In this document: in pieces, positions 26,765-34,253 of the stretch | How the letters are laid out: each line of letters begins with the position of its first letter | Numbering within the stretch: the first letter of the stretch is position 1 | Source of the DNA: Clostridiales bacterium | GTDB lineage: Bacteria > Bacillota > Clostridia > Lachnospirales > Lachnospiraceae | Direction: 5' to 3' | Length of the DNA stretch: 46,376 nucleotides | Assembly: GCA_021202655.1 (NCBI GenBank) | Contig: JAJQCO010000003.1 | Location: 10,316-56,691 of the forward strand | Notes under the pieces: generated by a model | Told to the model about the DNA's origin: nothing | The model's input: only the letters and a program-made list of their open reading frames with translations | Database searches by the model: none | Made by a program: the position numbers and the translations under genes

Positions 26765-27817
26765 ATGACGCCGGAAGGGATGTGCGACTGGATGATGACG
26801 GAACGATTCCCCAATATAGATGAAATCCTTTTAACCAGCAGCTTTGCCGGGATGAGCCGCGTACGCGTGTTTCTGATCCCCGGGAAAAACGGCGGAAGGA
26901 GTCTGATGATTGACGCCGGGTTCCGAAGCGCAGACAGCCGGGAGCGCCTGGAGAGAGCTCTGGCACAGAGAGGAATTTCCTGCGACAGCCTTGATATCTT
27001 TCTGACCCATAAGCATTCGGATCATTGCGGGCAGGCGGAATATTTTGCCAGGAAGGGCGCCAGGATTTTTCTGAACTCACAGGAGGAGGCGCACGCCTAC
27101 AACTGTATGTGCTGCAATTTAAAAAAAGAGGCGGTCGATGAGATGGAAACGGTTCTGCGCTTCATGGGTATCACGCCGGAGCGCCAGCCGGGGCTGCATC
27201 AGTTCTATCATGATTTTAATCATAAGGCGCAGGAGAGGGACTGGCTTCTGATGGTAGATGATTTTCCGTATGATAAGATATCTGAGGGGGAATTACTGGA
27301 ATATGGAGATTACTGTTTTGAGACAGTCCGACTGAAGGGTCACACCTCCGGCCAGCTGGGGCTTTATGACCGGGAGCGGAACATTCTGTTCTGTGCGGAT
27401 CAGCTGATGGAGGGACTGACGCCGGTTGTCCCGACCGCGTTCCCGGACGAGCGTCTTCTTTCCGGTTATTTTGCTTCCCTTGCATGGATCAGGAAAGAGA
27501 GTGAAAAAAGCCGGATCATTCCTTCTCACGGGAGAGATATCGCGGATCCTGGCCGAACCGTGGATCAGACCAGAGAAAATTATATGGACAAAATACAGGT
27601 GGTCAGGGCGATTCTCGCGCGCGAGAAGAGACAAATGACGGTGGCGGAAGCAACCAGCCTTTTCCTGGGCAGAGACAGGCTGCCGGAAAGCGACAGAGAG
27701 TGGATGCGTCTGCGGACGGCAAACGCGATGGTATTTTCCTGCCTGGAATACCTGCATGATACAGGACTGGCAGATCGCATAAATGAAAACGGAATCCTTT
27801 ATTGGAGGACGACATAG
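26765..27817 (+). CDS. Metallo-beta-lactamase-fold hydrolase
   Basis: This 350-aa protein has the HxHxDH metal motif as THKHSDHCG (about residue 79), a third His in LKGHTSGQLGLY (about 190), the metal-bridging Asp in FCADQLMEG and a last His in IPSHGRDI. This is a dinuclear zinc hydrolase core of the glyoxalase-II/lactonase type, followed by a helical C-terminal extension of about 90 residues. The substrate is unknown; a thioester or lactone from the pathway is plausible. GGGGAGGTGG immediately upstream selects the ATG at 26765. The earlier in-frame ATG at 26744 lies within that ribosome site. Confidence 0.82.
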   Translation: MTPEGMCDWMMTERFPNIDEILLTSSFAGMSRVRVFLIPGKNGGRSLMIDAGFRSADSRERLERALAQRGISCDSLDIFLTHKHSDHCGQAEYFARKGARIFLNSQEEAHAYNCMCCNLKKEAVDEMETVLRFMGITPERQPGLHQFYHDFNHKAQERDWLLMVDDFPYDKISEGELLEYGDYCFETVRLKGHTSGQLGLYDRERNILFCADQLMEGLTPVVPTAFPDERLLSGYFASLAWIRKESEKSRIIPSHGRDIADPGRTVDQTRENYMDKIQVVRAILAREKRQMTVAEATSLFLGRDRLPESDREWMRLRTANAMVFSCLEYLHDTGLADRINENGILYWRTT

Positions 27818-27833
27818 AAGAAAGGAGTAGAAA

Positions 27834-28601
27834 ATGAAAAATTTATTTGACTTGACAGGCAAGGTGGCGCTGGTGACAGGCGCGTCTTCCGGACTTGGCG
27901 TCCAGATCGCAAAAGCGCTGGCTGGAAACGGGGCGAACGTGGCAATCGTTGCCCGTCGTGAGGGAAAGCTAAAGGAGGTAAAGAAGGAGATCGAGGCGCT
28001 GGGCGTCGAGTGTTATATGCATTGCTGTGATCTCACTAAGGTAGAGGAGATCCGGCAGCCGGTTGCGGATGTGGAGGAGCATTTCGGGAAAATTGATATC
28101 CTGTGCAACAATGCGGGCACGGGTCTGATGGATCTGGCTGAAAATCAGTCGGATGAGATATGGACAACCATGATGCATACCAATCTGGATGCGCACTATT
28201 ATTTTTCTCGTGAGGTCGGGAAGGGAATGATTAAGAGGGGTTATGGAAAGATTGTCATGACCGGATCAATCCATTCTGTTGTAGGGATGGCAGAGCTGCC
28301 GCTTTCCGCATACGCGACGACCAAGGGCGGAATCCTGATGCTGACAAAACAGCTGGCGATCGAGTGGGCAAAATATGGAATTACCGTCAATGCGATCGGA
28401 CCTGCGTATTTCCCGTCTGAGATGACCGGAGACGTTCTCAAGGATGGCGGCTTCCAGGATATCATCAAAGCGCATTGCCCGATGGGTCGGCCAGGGCGTG
28501 AGGGAGAGTTAAACGGTGCGGTCCTCTATTTCGCGTCGGATGCTTCGACCTATACGACCGGACAGATCCTGTGCGTGGATGGAGGCTGGACGGCAGTCTA
28601 A
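27834..28601 (+). CDS. Short-chain dehydrogenase/reductase (gluconate 5-dehydrogenase-like)
   Basis: This 255-aa classical SDR has the NAD(P) motif TGASSGLG at 15-22, NNAG at 92-95, and the catalytic Ser 145, Tyr 160, Lys 164 in SAYATTKGG. The C-terminal GQILCVDGGWTAV is typical. Similarity is to gluconate 5-dehydrogenase and 3-oxoacyl reductase-like SDRs, which oxidise secondary alcohols of sugar acids and hydroxy acids. AAAGGAG lies upstream. The gene ends where the next one begins, with an alternative GTG start at 28602 directly after the stop. Confidence 0.87.
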   Translation: MKNLFDLTGKVALVTGASSGLGVQIAKALAGNGANVAIVARREGKLKEVKKEIEALGVECYMHCCDLTKVEEIRQPVADVEEHFGKIDILCNNAGTGLMDLAENQSDEIWTTMMHTNLDAHYYFSREVGKGMIKRGYGKIVMTGSIHSVVGMAELPLSAYATTKGGILMLTKQLAIEWAKYGITVNAIGPAYFPSEMTGDVLKDGGFQDIIKAHCPMGRPGREGELNGAVLYFASDASTYTTGQILCVDGGWTAV

Positions 28602-28625
28602 GTGAAAAAAAGAAGGAGACAGAAT

Positions 28626-29591
28626 ATGAAAATTGTGGTATTAGACGGTTATACGGAGAATCCGGGCGACATCAGCTGGGCGCCGCTTGAGGCGTTTGGC
28701 GAGGTGACGGTCTATGACAGGACGGCCTATGAGGAGTCCCCGCTGATTGCCGAGAGGATCGGCGACGCTGAGATCGTTGTCATCAATAAGACGCCGATCA
28801 GCAAGGAGACAATAGATAAGTGTCCGAACATGAAGGCGATCGCGGTTCTGGCAACCGGTTATAACGTCATTGATTATAATTACGCGAAGGAGAAGGGAAT
28901 TCCGGTTATGAATGTCCCGGTATATGGGACGGACAACGTCAGCCAGTATGCCATTGGACTTCTCTTAGAAGCCTGCTCTCATATCGGTCACCATGACGCC
29001 TCTGTGCATGCCGGCGAGTGGGCAGGCAACGCGGACTGGTGCTACTGGCACTATCCGATGATCGAGGTATCCGGCAAGACGGCGGGTGTTATCGGACTCG
29101 GACGGATCGGTGTGAACACCGCGAAGATCCTGAAGGCGATGCATGTAAATGTGATTGCCTACGATGCGTTTCAGAGTGACGCCGGAAAGGCCGTCGCCGA
29201 ATATGTGGAGTTGGACGAGCTGCTTGCAAAGTCTGATTTCATCTTCCTGCACTGCCCGCTGTTCCCGTCTACGCAGGGAATCATCAACAAGGACAACATC
29301 GCCAAGATGAAGGATGGCGTGATTATCATCAACAACAGCCGCGGACCGCTGGTGGTCGAGCAGGATCTGTACGAGGCGCTGGAGAGCGGCAAGGTTGCCT
29401 TTGCGGCAGTCGACGTAGTTTCCACAGAGCCGATCAAGGCGGACAACGTCCTCCTCAAGGCGAAGAACTGCATCATCACTCCGCATATTTCCTGGGCGAC
29501 CAAGGAAGCGCGTGAGAGAATCATGAACACGACCGCAGAGAACATCAAGTCTGTGATCGATGGCGCTCCGGCTAACGTCGTGAATAAATAG
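28626..29591 (+). CDS. D-2-hydroxyacid dehydrogenase, hydroxypyruvate reductase-like
   Basis: This 321-aa NAD-linked dehydrogenase starts MKIVVLDGYTENPGDISW, the signature opening of glycerate dehydrogenase/hydroxypyruvate reductase. It has VLATGYNVIDYN, the cofactor motif GVIGLGRIG (about residue 150), and the catalytic triad Arg (NNSRGPLV), Glu (VDVVSTEP) and His (ITPHISW). It likely interconverts hydroxypyruvate and D-glycerate or a similar pair. AAGGAGACAG directly before 28626 selects this ATG. It is the last gene before the convergent LysR gene. Confidence 0.88.
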   Translation: MKIVVLDGYTENPGDISWAPLEAFGEVTVYDRTAYEESPLIAERIGDAEIVVINKTPISKETIDKCPNMKAIAVLATGYNVIDYNYAKEKGIPVMNVPVYGTDNVSQYAIGLLLEACSHIGHHDASVHAGEWAGNADWCYWHYPMIEVSGKTAGVIGLGRIGVNTAKILKAMHVNVIAYDAFQSDAGKAVAEYVELDELLAKSDFIFLHCPLFPSTQGIINKDNIAKMKDGVIIINNSRGPLVVEQDLYEALESGKVAFAAVDVVSTEPIKADNVLLKAKNCIITPHISWATKEARERIMNTTAENIKSVIDGAPANVVNK

Positions 29592-29628
29592 GAATTTCGC
29601 GGATGGAAAAAATGAGGACACAGTGACA

Positions 29629-30525
29629 TCAGTCCTCAGGGGGACACAAGAGTCCCCCAAATTCCGACCGCGCCAGCCGGATCAGGTTCTGGGTGCCGGA
29701 GCTTAAGTGGCGGTTTTTGTTCCAGATCAGCTTGATCTGCGTACTGGGAAGGTCGTCGACCGCCAGCCTGACGATATTGCGATCGGTGGGGATCAGGTTG
29801 TCAAACAGGAAGGTAGCCGCGGCGTTGCGTTCTACCAGCTGCTGGATGGCCGTGATCTGGTTGGTGTGAAGAATAATGTTGGGCGTCTGGTTTAAAACCC
29901 GGAAGCGCTGGCACAGATAATCGGTCAGGAAGCAGTCCTCTGCCAGCATGACCAGGGGAACGTCCGTCAGATCAGACAGGGAGACGGAGGAATTCACAGC
30001 GATCGGGTTCTCGATGGACACGTAGAAAACGATATCCAGGGAACACAGATCGCAGGATCCGAAGGAGGCTGGAAGGGAGCCGTCGCAGGAGATGATGGCG
30101 GCGTCCAGCGTCCCGTCTGATACCATTTTTTTGTTTGTCAGCGTGCCGTTTTCAATCATTTTCAGACAGGTATTCGGAAAGCTGGCAAGGTAAGCCTGAA
30201 GGATATGCGGGAAAACCAGGCTGGCCAGCATGGGAGGCACGCCCAGGCGAACCGTCTGGTTGGCCTTGCCGAGGGCGTTCATCTGCCCGGCAAGCTGATC
30301 CGCCTGTTCCAGCAGGCGGGTCGCTTCCTGAAGGAAAAACTCGCCCTCCTCCGTGAGGACAAGTCCCTTGCTGAGTCGGTAAAAGAGCGCGACGCCAAAT
30401 TCGGCTTCCAGATCCCGGATGGTATTGGAGAGACTGGGCTGTGAGACGTGAAGCTCATTGGATGCACGGGTAATGTTATTGTGCTTGCATATGGTCTGAA
30501 AATATCGCAGCTGCGTCAGCTTCAT
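29629..30525 (-). CDS. LysR-family transcriptional regulator
   Basis: This 298-aa protein has an N-terminal winged helix (MKLTQLRYFQTICKHNNITRASNELHVSQPSLSNTIRDLE) and a periplasmic-binding-type effector domain. The start at 30525 has AAAAAGGAGG upstream on the minus strand. An in-frame ATG at 30558 adds 11 unlikely residues. It is divergent from the MdcA-like gene at 30814 and convergent with the operon ending at 29591. This is the usual layout for a LysR activator that senses a pathway substrate or intermediate and controls the adjacent catabolic genes. Confidence 0.92.
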   Translation of the reverse strand: MKLTQLRYFQTICKHNNITRASNELHVSQPSLSNTIRDLEAEFGVALFYRLSKGLVLTEEGEFFLQEATRLLEQADQLAGQMNALGKANQTVRLGVPPMLASLVFPHILQAYLASFPNTCLKMIENGTLTNKKMVSDGTLDAAIISCDGSLPASFGSCDLCSLDIVFYVSIENPIAVNSSVSLSDLTDVPLVMLAEDCFLTDYLCQRFRVLNQTPNIILHTNQITAIQQLVERNAAATFLFDNLIPTDRNIVRLAVDDLPSTQIKLIWNKNRHLSSGTQNLIRLARSEFGGLLCPPED

Positions 30526-30706
30526 GGTCGGATATCCTCCTTTTTGTATCGTGAACATGGCTCACGATATCATGTCTTTTATTATAATGCAATTTGCCCT
30601 CAGATTCAAGAAATCACTCTCCTGTTTGGTTAAATATTTCTATACATTTCGAGGAGAAGGGGTCGCCTTTGCGGGATGACTCCTTCTTTTTGTGACATAC
30701 GCTATT

Positions 30707-30738
30707 GTGAAATATGCCATAAAGAAAAGCTATTTCAC
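30707..30738. promoter_or_regulatory. Inverted repeat upstream of the mdcA-like promoter (candidate LysR or Rex-like site)
   Basis: GTGAAATA (30707-30714) and TATTTCAC (30731-30738) are exact inverted arms separated by 16 bases. They are centred roughly 65 bases before the predicted transcript start, the usual location of a LysR recognition site. Each arm also equals a Rex half-site, although the spacing is wrong for a normal Rex operator. Confidence 0.5.
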
Positions 30739-30754
30739 GGAAAGGTTTCGGTAT

Positions 30755-30783
30755 TTTACTAATAACATGCCCGGAAATATAAT
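30755..30783 (+). promoter_or_regulatory. Promoter of the mdcA-like gene
   Basis: TTTACT (30755-30760) and TATAAT (30778-30783) have a 17-bp spacer. The imperfect -35 is consistent with activator dependence. Confidence 0.6.
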
Positions 30784-30813
30784 AAGAGTATCAACAAATA
30801 AGGAGAGGGTAAG

Positions 30814-32460
30814 ATGAATGTTCAAGCCAACATGCAATGGGATACGGGAAAACAGTCCAAGCGCCAGAAGCAGATAGCGGCAGATTCGTTTGTCAAGGGA
30901 AAAATCTTTCAGCCTTCTGATGCGAAAAGTCTGCTGGAGGCCGTGATTCGTCCGGGAGACATCGTAGCCATTGAGGGGGACAACCAGAAGCAGGCGGTGG
31001 AGCTTTCCAGGGCGCTGGCCGCCGTGGATCCCAAACAGGTATATGACCTGCACATCGTGATGTCCTGCCCGCAGATGGAGGAGCATCTGGATATTTTTGA
31101 AAAGGGGATTGCCAAGGTTCTGGATTATTCCTATTCCGGAAACGCGGCAAAGAGAATTCCGGAAATGCTCCGCGCGGGGACGCTGCAGATCGGTGCGATC
31201 CATACCTATCTGGAATTGTTTGCGCGGATGTTTACGGATCTGATTCCCAATGTCTGTCTCTGCGTGGCGGAGGAAGCCGATCATGAGGGAAATCTGTATA
31301 CCGGCAACAATACGGAAGAGACGCCGACGATTATCGAGGCAACCGCATTTAAGGACGGAATCGTGATTGTCCAGGTAAACCGGATTGTGGACAAGGTTAC
31401 GAGAGTGGATATCCCCGGACAGTGGGTGGATTTCGTGATGCAGTCAGAGGAGCCGTGCTCCATTGAGCCGATTATGACCCGCGATCCGAAGTATATCAAG
31501 GACGTCCATGTCTTACAGGGAATGATGGCGATCAAGGGCGTGTATGCCCGTCATCTGGTGACCTGTATGAACCACGGCATCGGATTTAACACGGCGGCTA
31601 TTGAGCTGCTGCTCCCCACCTACGGAGAGGAGCTGGGGCTGAAGGGAAAGATCTGTCGCAACTGGGTATCCAACCCGATCCCGGCCATGATCCCGGCTAT
31701 TGAGAGCGGATGGGTAAAGAGCGTGGTTGCGTTCGGCAGCGAGCTGGGTATGGAAGATTATGTGGCTGCCAGACCGGACGTATTTTTCACTGGAATCGAC
31801 GGAAGCCTTCGCTCCAACCGCTGTTACGCACAGATGGCCGGACTCTACAGCATCGACATGTTTACCGGTTCCACGCTGCAGATGGATCGCGATGGAAATT
31901 CCTCTACGGTGACAAAGGATCGTATCACCGGATTTGGCGGAGCGCCCAATATGGGAAGCAACCCGCTGGGACGGAGACATTCTTCCTCGTCATGGGAGTC
32001 CATGCGTCTGGACAGAGAGAATCCGGTATCCAGAGGAAGAAAGCTGGTGACCCAGATCGTCCGCACGACGACAAAAGCAGGCCCGACCTTTGTGGACGAA
32101 CTGGATGCGGTGGAAGTAGGAAGAGTGGCCGGTTTCCCGGAGGCGCCGGTTATGATCTACGGAGACGATGTGACGCACCTGATTACGGAAGTGGGCCTCG
32201 GTTATGTCTATATGGGCAGGGATCAGAAGGAACGGAGAGAGATCATTGCCGCGGTGGCGGGGGATACGCCGGTCGGACATACGATCACCGATAAGAGAAT
32301 CCGCGAGCTGCGGGCAGAAGGAAAGGTGATGTTCCCGGAGGATCTGGGCATCGACCGCTCCGAGGCGACGCGCGAACGGCTGGCTGCCAAAAACATGAAG
32401 GAGATCACCGAATGGTCTCATGGCCTTTATAAAGCCCCGGCAAAATTTAAGGACTGGTAA
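30814..32460 (+). CDS. mdcA: Malonate decarboxylase alpha-like CoA/ACP transferase, stand-alone
   Basis: This 548-aa protein matches malonate decarboxylase subunit alpha along its length. Landmarks are the EGDNQKQA region near residue 55, AIHTYLELFARM, GNLYTGNNTEETPTIIEATAFK, VDIPGQWVDFV, the HGIGFNTAAIELLLPTYGEELGLKGK stretch, ARPDVFFTGIDGSLRSNR, GFGGAPNMGSNPLGRRH and VMIYGDDVTHLITE. MdcA normally swaps acetyl- for malonyl- on the MdcC acyl carrier. No mdcC, mdcD, mdcE, mdcB or mdcG lies here, so it probably works as a free CoA transferase on a malonate-like acid. GGAGAGGG precedes the ATG. It forms an operon with the acylating aldehyde dehydrogenase. Confidence 0.8.
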   Translation: MNVQANMQWDTGKQSKRQKQIAADSFVKGKIFQPSDAKSLLEAVIRPGDIVAIEGDNQKQAVELSRALAAVDPKQVYDLHIVMSCPQMEEHLDIFEKGIAKVLDYSYSGNAAKRIPEMLRAGTLQIGAIHTYLELFARMFTDLIPNVCLCVAEEADHEGNLYTGNNTEETPTIIEATAFKDGIVIVQVNRIVDKVTRVDIPGQWVDFVMQSEEPCSIEPIMTRDPKYIKDVHVLQGMMAIKGVYARHLVTCMNHGIGFNTAAIELLLPTYGEELGLKGKICRNWVSNPIPAMIPAIESGWVKSVVAFGSELGMEDYVAARPDVFFTGIDGSLRSNRCYAQMAGLYSIDMFTGSTLQMDRDGNSSTVTKDRITGFGGAPNMGSNPLGRRHSSSSWESMRLDRENPVSRGRKLVTQIVRTTTKAGPTFVDELDAVEVGRVAGFPEAPVMIYGDDVTHLITEVGLGYVYMGRDQKERREIIAAVAGDTPVGHTITDKRIRELRAEGKVMFPEDLGIDRSEATRERLAAKNMKEITEWSHGLYKAPAKFKDW

Positions 32461-32550
32461 ACAGCCGCAGGAAGACAGACTTCCTGAAAGAAAACGAACG
32501 TGAAAAATAAGAAAATAAATCAAAGGAAAGGAAAAGAAAGGAGTTCAATC

Positions 32551-33981
32551 ATGGAAAACAAGGAACTGAATTACGAAGGTTATATGGACGATATGATCGC
32601 GCGCGCCCGCGTCGCACAGGCTGTCGCCAGACATTATGATCAGGAGCGTGTGGACGAGCTGTGCGAGGCTGTGTCCTTTGCGGCGATCAACGACGAATTT
32701 CGCAAGACAGCGGCACAGATGCTCGTAGACGAGGCTCATATGGGCAGATTCGAGGATAAGTTTGCGAAAATCCGCAGCAAGGCGATGGGCGTTTATCGTG
32801 ACATGAAGGGCGAAAAATCCGTCGGAATCATTGAGACAAACGTCGAAAAGAATCTGGTCACCTACATTAAGCCGATGGGAGTTGTGGGAGCGATCCTGCC
32901 GGTGACCAACGGCGAGGCGACGCCGATTGTAAAATCCCTCTGGGCATTGAAGAGCCGCAACGCGATCATCTTCTCCCCGGGCCGGGCTGGAAAGAACACC
33001 GCCATGTATGTTGTGAATTACATCCGTAAGGTATTAAAGCGGTTTGACGCGCCGGAGGATCTGGTGCAGTGCATTGAGCCGGATTACGTGGGAAGAGAAG
33101 CGGCCGGCTTCATGATGAAAAAGTGCGATTTTATCGTGGCGACAGGCGGAAGCGGCCTTGTCCGTTCCGCTTATTCATCCGGGACGCCGACCATCGGTGT
33201 GGGAGCCGGAAACGCGACCACCTATATTGATTCGACCGCAGACCTTGCGGACGCCGCGCGCAAAATCCGCATTTCACAGACCTTCGATTACTCGACCAGC
33301 TGTTCTTCGGAGAACAATGCCGTTGTGGATGAGACTGTCTATGATGCGTTCCTGGATGCCTGCCGTGCAGAAGGCGCGGTTGTGATTCACAATGGAACTC
33401 CGGAAAAGGAGCGCCTGTTAAAGACCCTGTGGCCGGAGTGGCCGGAGAATCATAAGATCAGCCGTTCCGTGACGGCCCGGAATATTTCGGTTTTCTTAAA
33501 GAGCGCCGGAATTGAAGCGCCGGAGAATGCGACGTTTGCAATCGTCGAAGAGGAAGACGGTCTGGGAGAGGGATATCCGTTCACCGGCGAGAAGCTGAGC
33601 CCGATCCTGACGGTTGTGAAGGCAAAGAATTTCGAGGATGGCCTTGACAAGATTGAGAAGATCCTGGAATATTCCGGAAGCGGACACAGCTGCGGTATTC
33701 ATACAAAGGACGATAAAAAGATTGACATCATTGCGGAGCGTATGAATGTGGCCCGTGTTCTGGTCAATCAGCCGCAGGCATTGGGCAATGCCGGAGCCTT
33801 CTTTAACGGCCTTCCCATCACCATGTCTCTCGGCTGCGCAACCTGGGGCGGCAACAGCACCTGCCGCAACGTCACCTGGAGAGATATTACAAACACTACG
33901 ACCGTATCCCGCCCGGTGGAGGAGATTGTGCCGAAGGAAGAGGAGCTTTATTCTGAAAAGATCAGAAACACTAAGTTTTAA
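32551..33981 (+). CDS. Acylating (CoA-dependent) aldehyde dehydrogenase
   Basis: This 476-aa ALDH-fold protein is of the CoA-acylating branch (acetaldehyde/sulfoacetaldehyde dehydrogenase type). Features are the N-terminal helical region, the KPMGVVGAILPVTN Rossmann entry, GVGAGNATTYID, the catalytic Cys 251 in YSTSCSSEN and a C-terminal LGCATWGGNSTCRNVTWRD. It would oxidise an aldehyde with NAD+ and CoA to an acyl-CoA that the preceding MdcA-like transferase could use. The native aldehyde is unknown; malonate semialdehyde or sulfoacetaldehyde are candidates. AAAGGAG nine bases upstream selects the ATG at 32551 over an in-frame start at 32500. Confidence 0.85.
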   Translation: MENKELNYEGYMDDMIARARVAQAVARHYDQERVDELCEAVSFAAINDEFRKTAAQMLVDEAHMGRFEDKFAKIRSKAMGVYRDMKGEKSVGIIETNVEKNLVTYIKPMGVVGAILPVTNGEATPIVKSLWALKSRNAIIFSPGRAGKNTAMYVVNYIRKVLKRFDAPEDLVQCIEPDYVGREAAGFMMKKCDFIVATGGSGLVRSAYSSGTPTIGVGAGNATTYIDSTADLADAARKIRISQTFDYSTSCSSENNAVVDETVYDAFLDACRAEGAVVIHNGTPEKERLLKTLWPEWPENHKISRSVTARNISVFLKSAGIEAPENATFAIVEEEDGLGEGYPFTGEKLSPILTVVKAKNFEDGLDKIEKILEYSGSGHSCGIHTKDDKKIDIIAERMNVARVLVNQPQALGNAGAFFNGLPITMSLGCATWGGNSTCRNVTWRDITNTTTVSRPVEEIVPKEEELYSEKIRNTKF

Positions 33982-34054
33982 GAAAACCAGGAGGCCGGAT
34001 GGGATAAAAGTTTACCTGTCTGTGCCGAAAGCTGAACAGTCGTGAATGATTTTG

Positions 34055-34114
34055 ACTTCTCACTGTCAAACAGGTATTTCCGCACATTCCTGTCTGAACA
34101 GTGGGAAGTTTTTT
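34055..34114 (+). terminator. Long terminator ending the catabolic island
   Basis: ACTTCTCACTGT (34055-34066) pairs with ACAGTGGGAAGT (34098-34109), with one wobble. An inner ACAGG/CCTGT stem is present, and a T-run extends to 34114. Confidence 0.85.
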
Positions 34115-34170
34115 GTTCATAAATTTTTCAGTAAGTTTAAAAAAATATCAGTCAAAAAAAGCGATTTGTG

Positions 34171-34179
34171 TGGTATGAT
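34171..34179 (+). promoter_or_regulatory. Extended -10 promoter of the hydrogenase operon
   Basis: TGGTATGAT at 34171-34179 is an extended -10 (TGn plus TATGAT). No good -35 lies 17 bp upstream (GTCAAA at 34151-34156). A leader of about 70 bases follows. Confidence 0.5.
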
Positions 34180-34203
34180 GAAAACGGGTCTTCGTTTTAG
34201 TAA

Positions 34204-34226
34204 TCCGGCGTTATGCGAACGCCGGA
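34204..34226 (+). promoter_or_regulatory. Perfect 9-bp hairpin in the hydrogenase leader
   Basis: TCCGGCGTT (34204-34212) pairs with AACGCCGGA (34218-34226) across ATGCG. No T-tract follows, so it is not a terminator. It sits just upstream of the AAAGGAGG ribosome site and could stabilise the mRNA or bind a regulator. Confidence 0.5.
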
Positions 34227-34253
34227 AAGCTACATAAGAAAAAGGAGGATATT

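Noticed and set aside
28602-28625. Earlier GTG start for the hydroxyacid dehydrogenase
   Set aside because: It would place the ribosome site AAGGAGACAG inside the coding region and add eight Lys/Arg-rich residues absent from the family.
34046-34237. A 63-codon open frame before the hydrogenase operon
   Set aside because: It runs through the terminator and promoter region, lacks a ribosome site and has no protein-like features.
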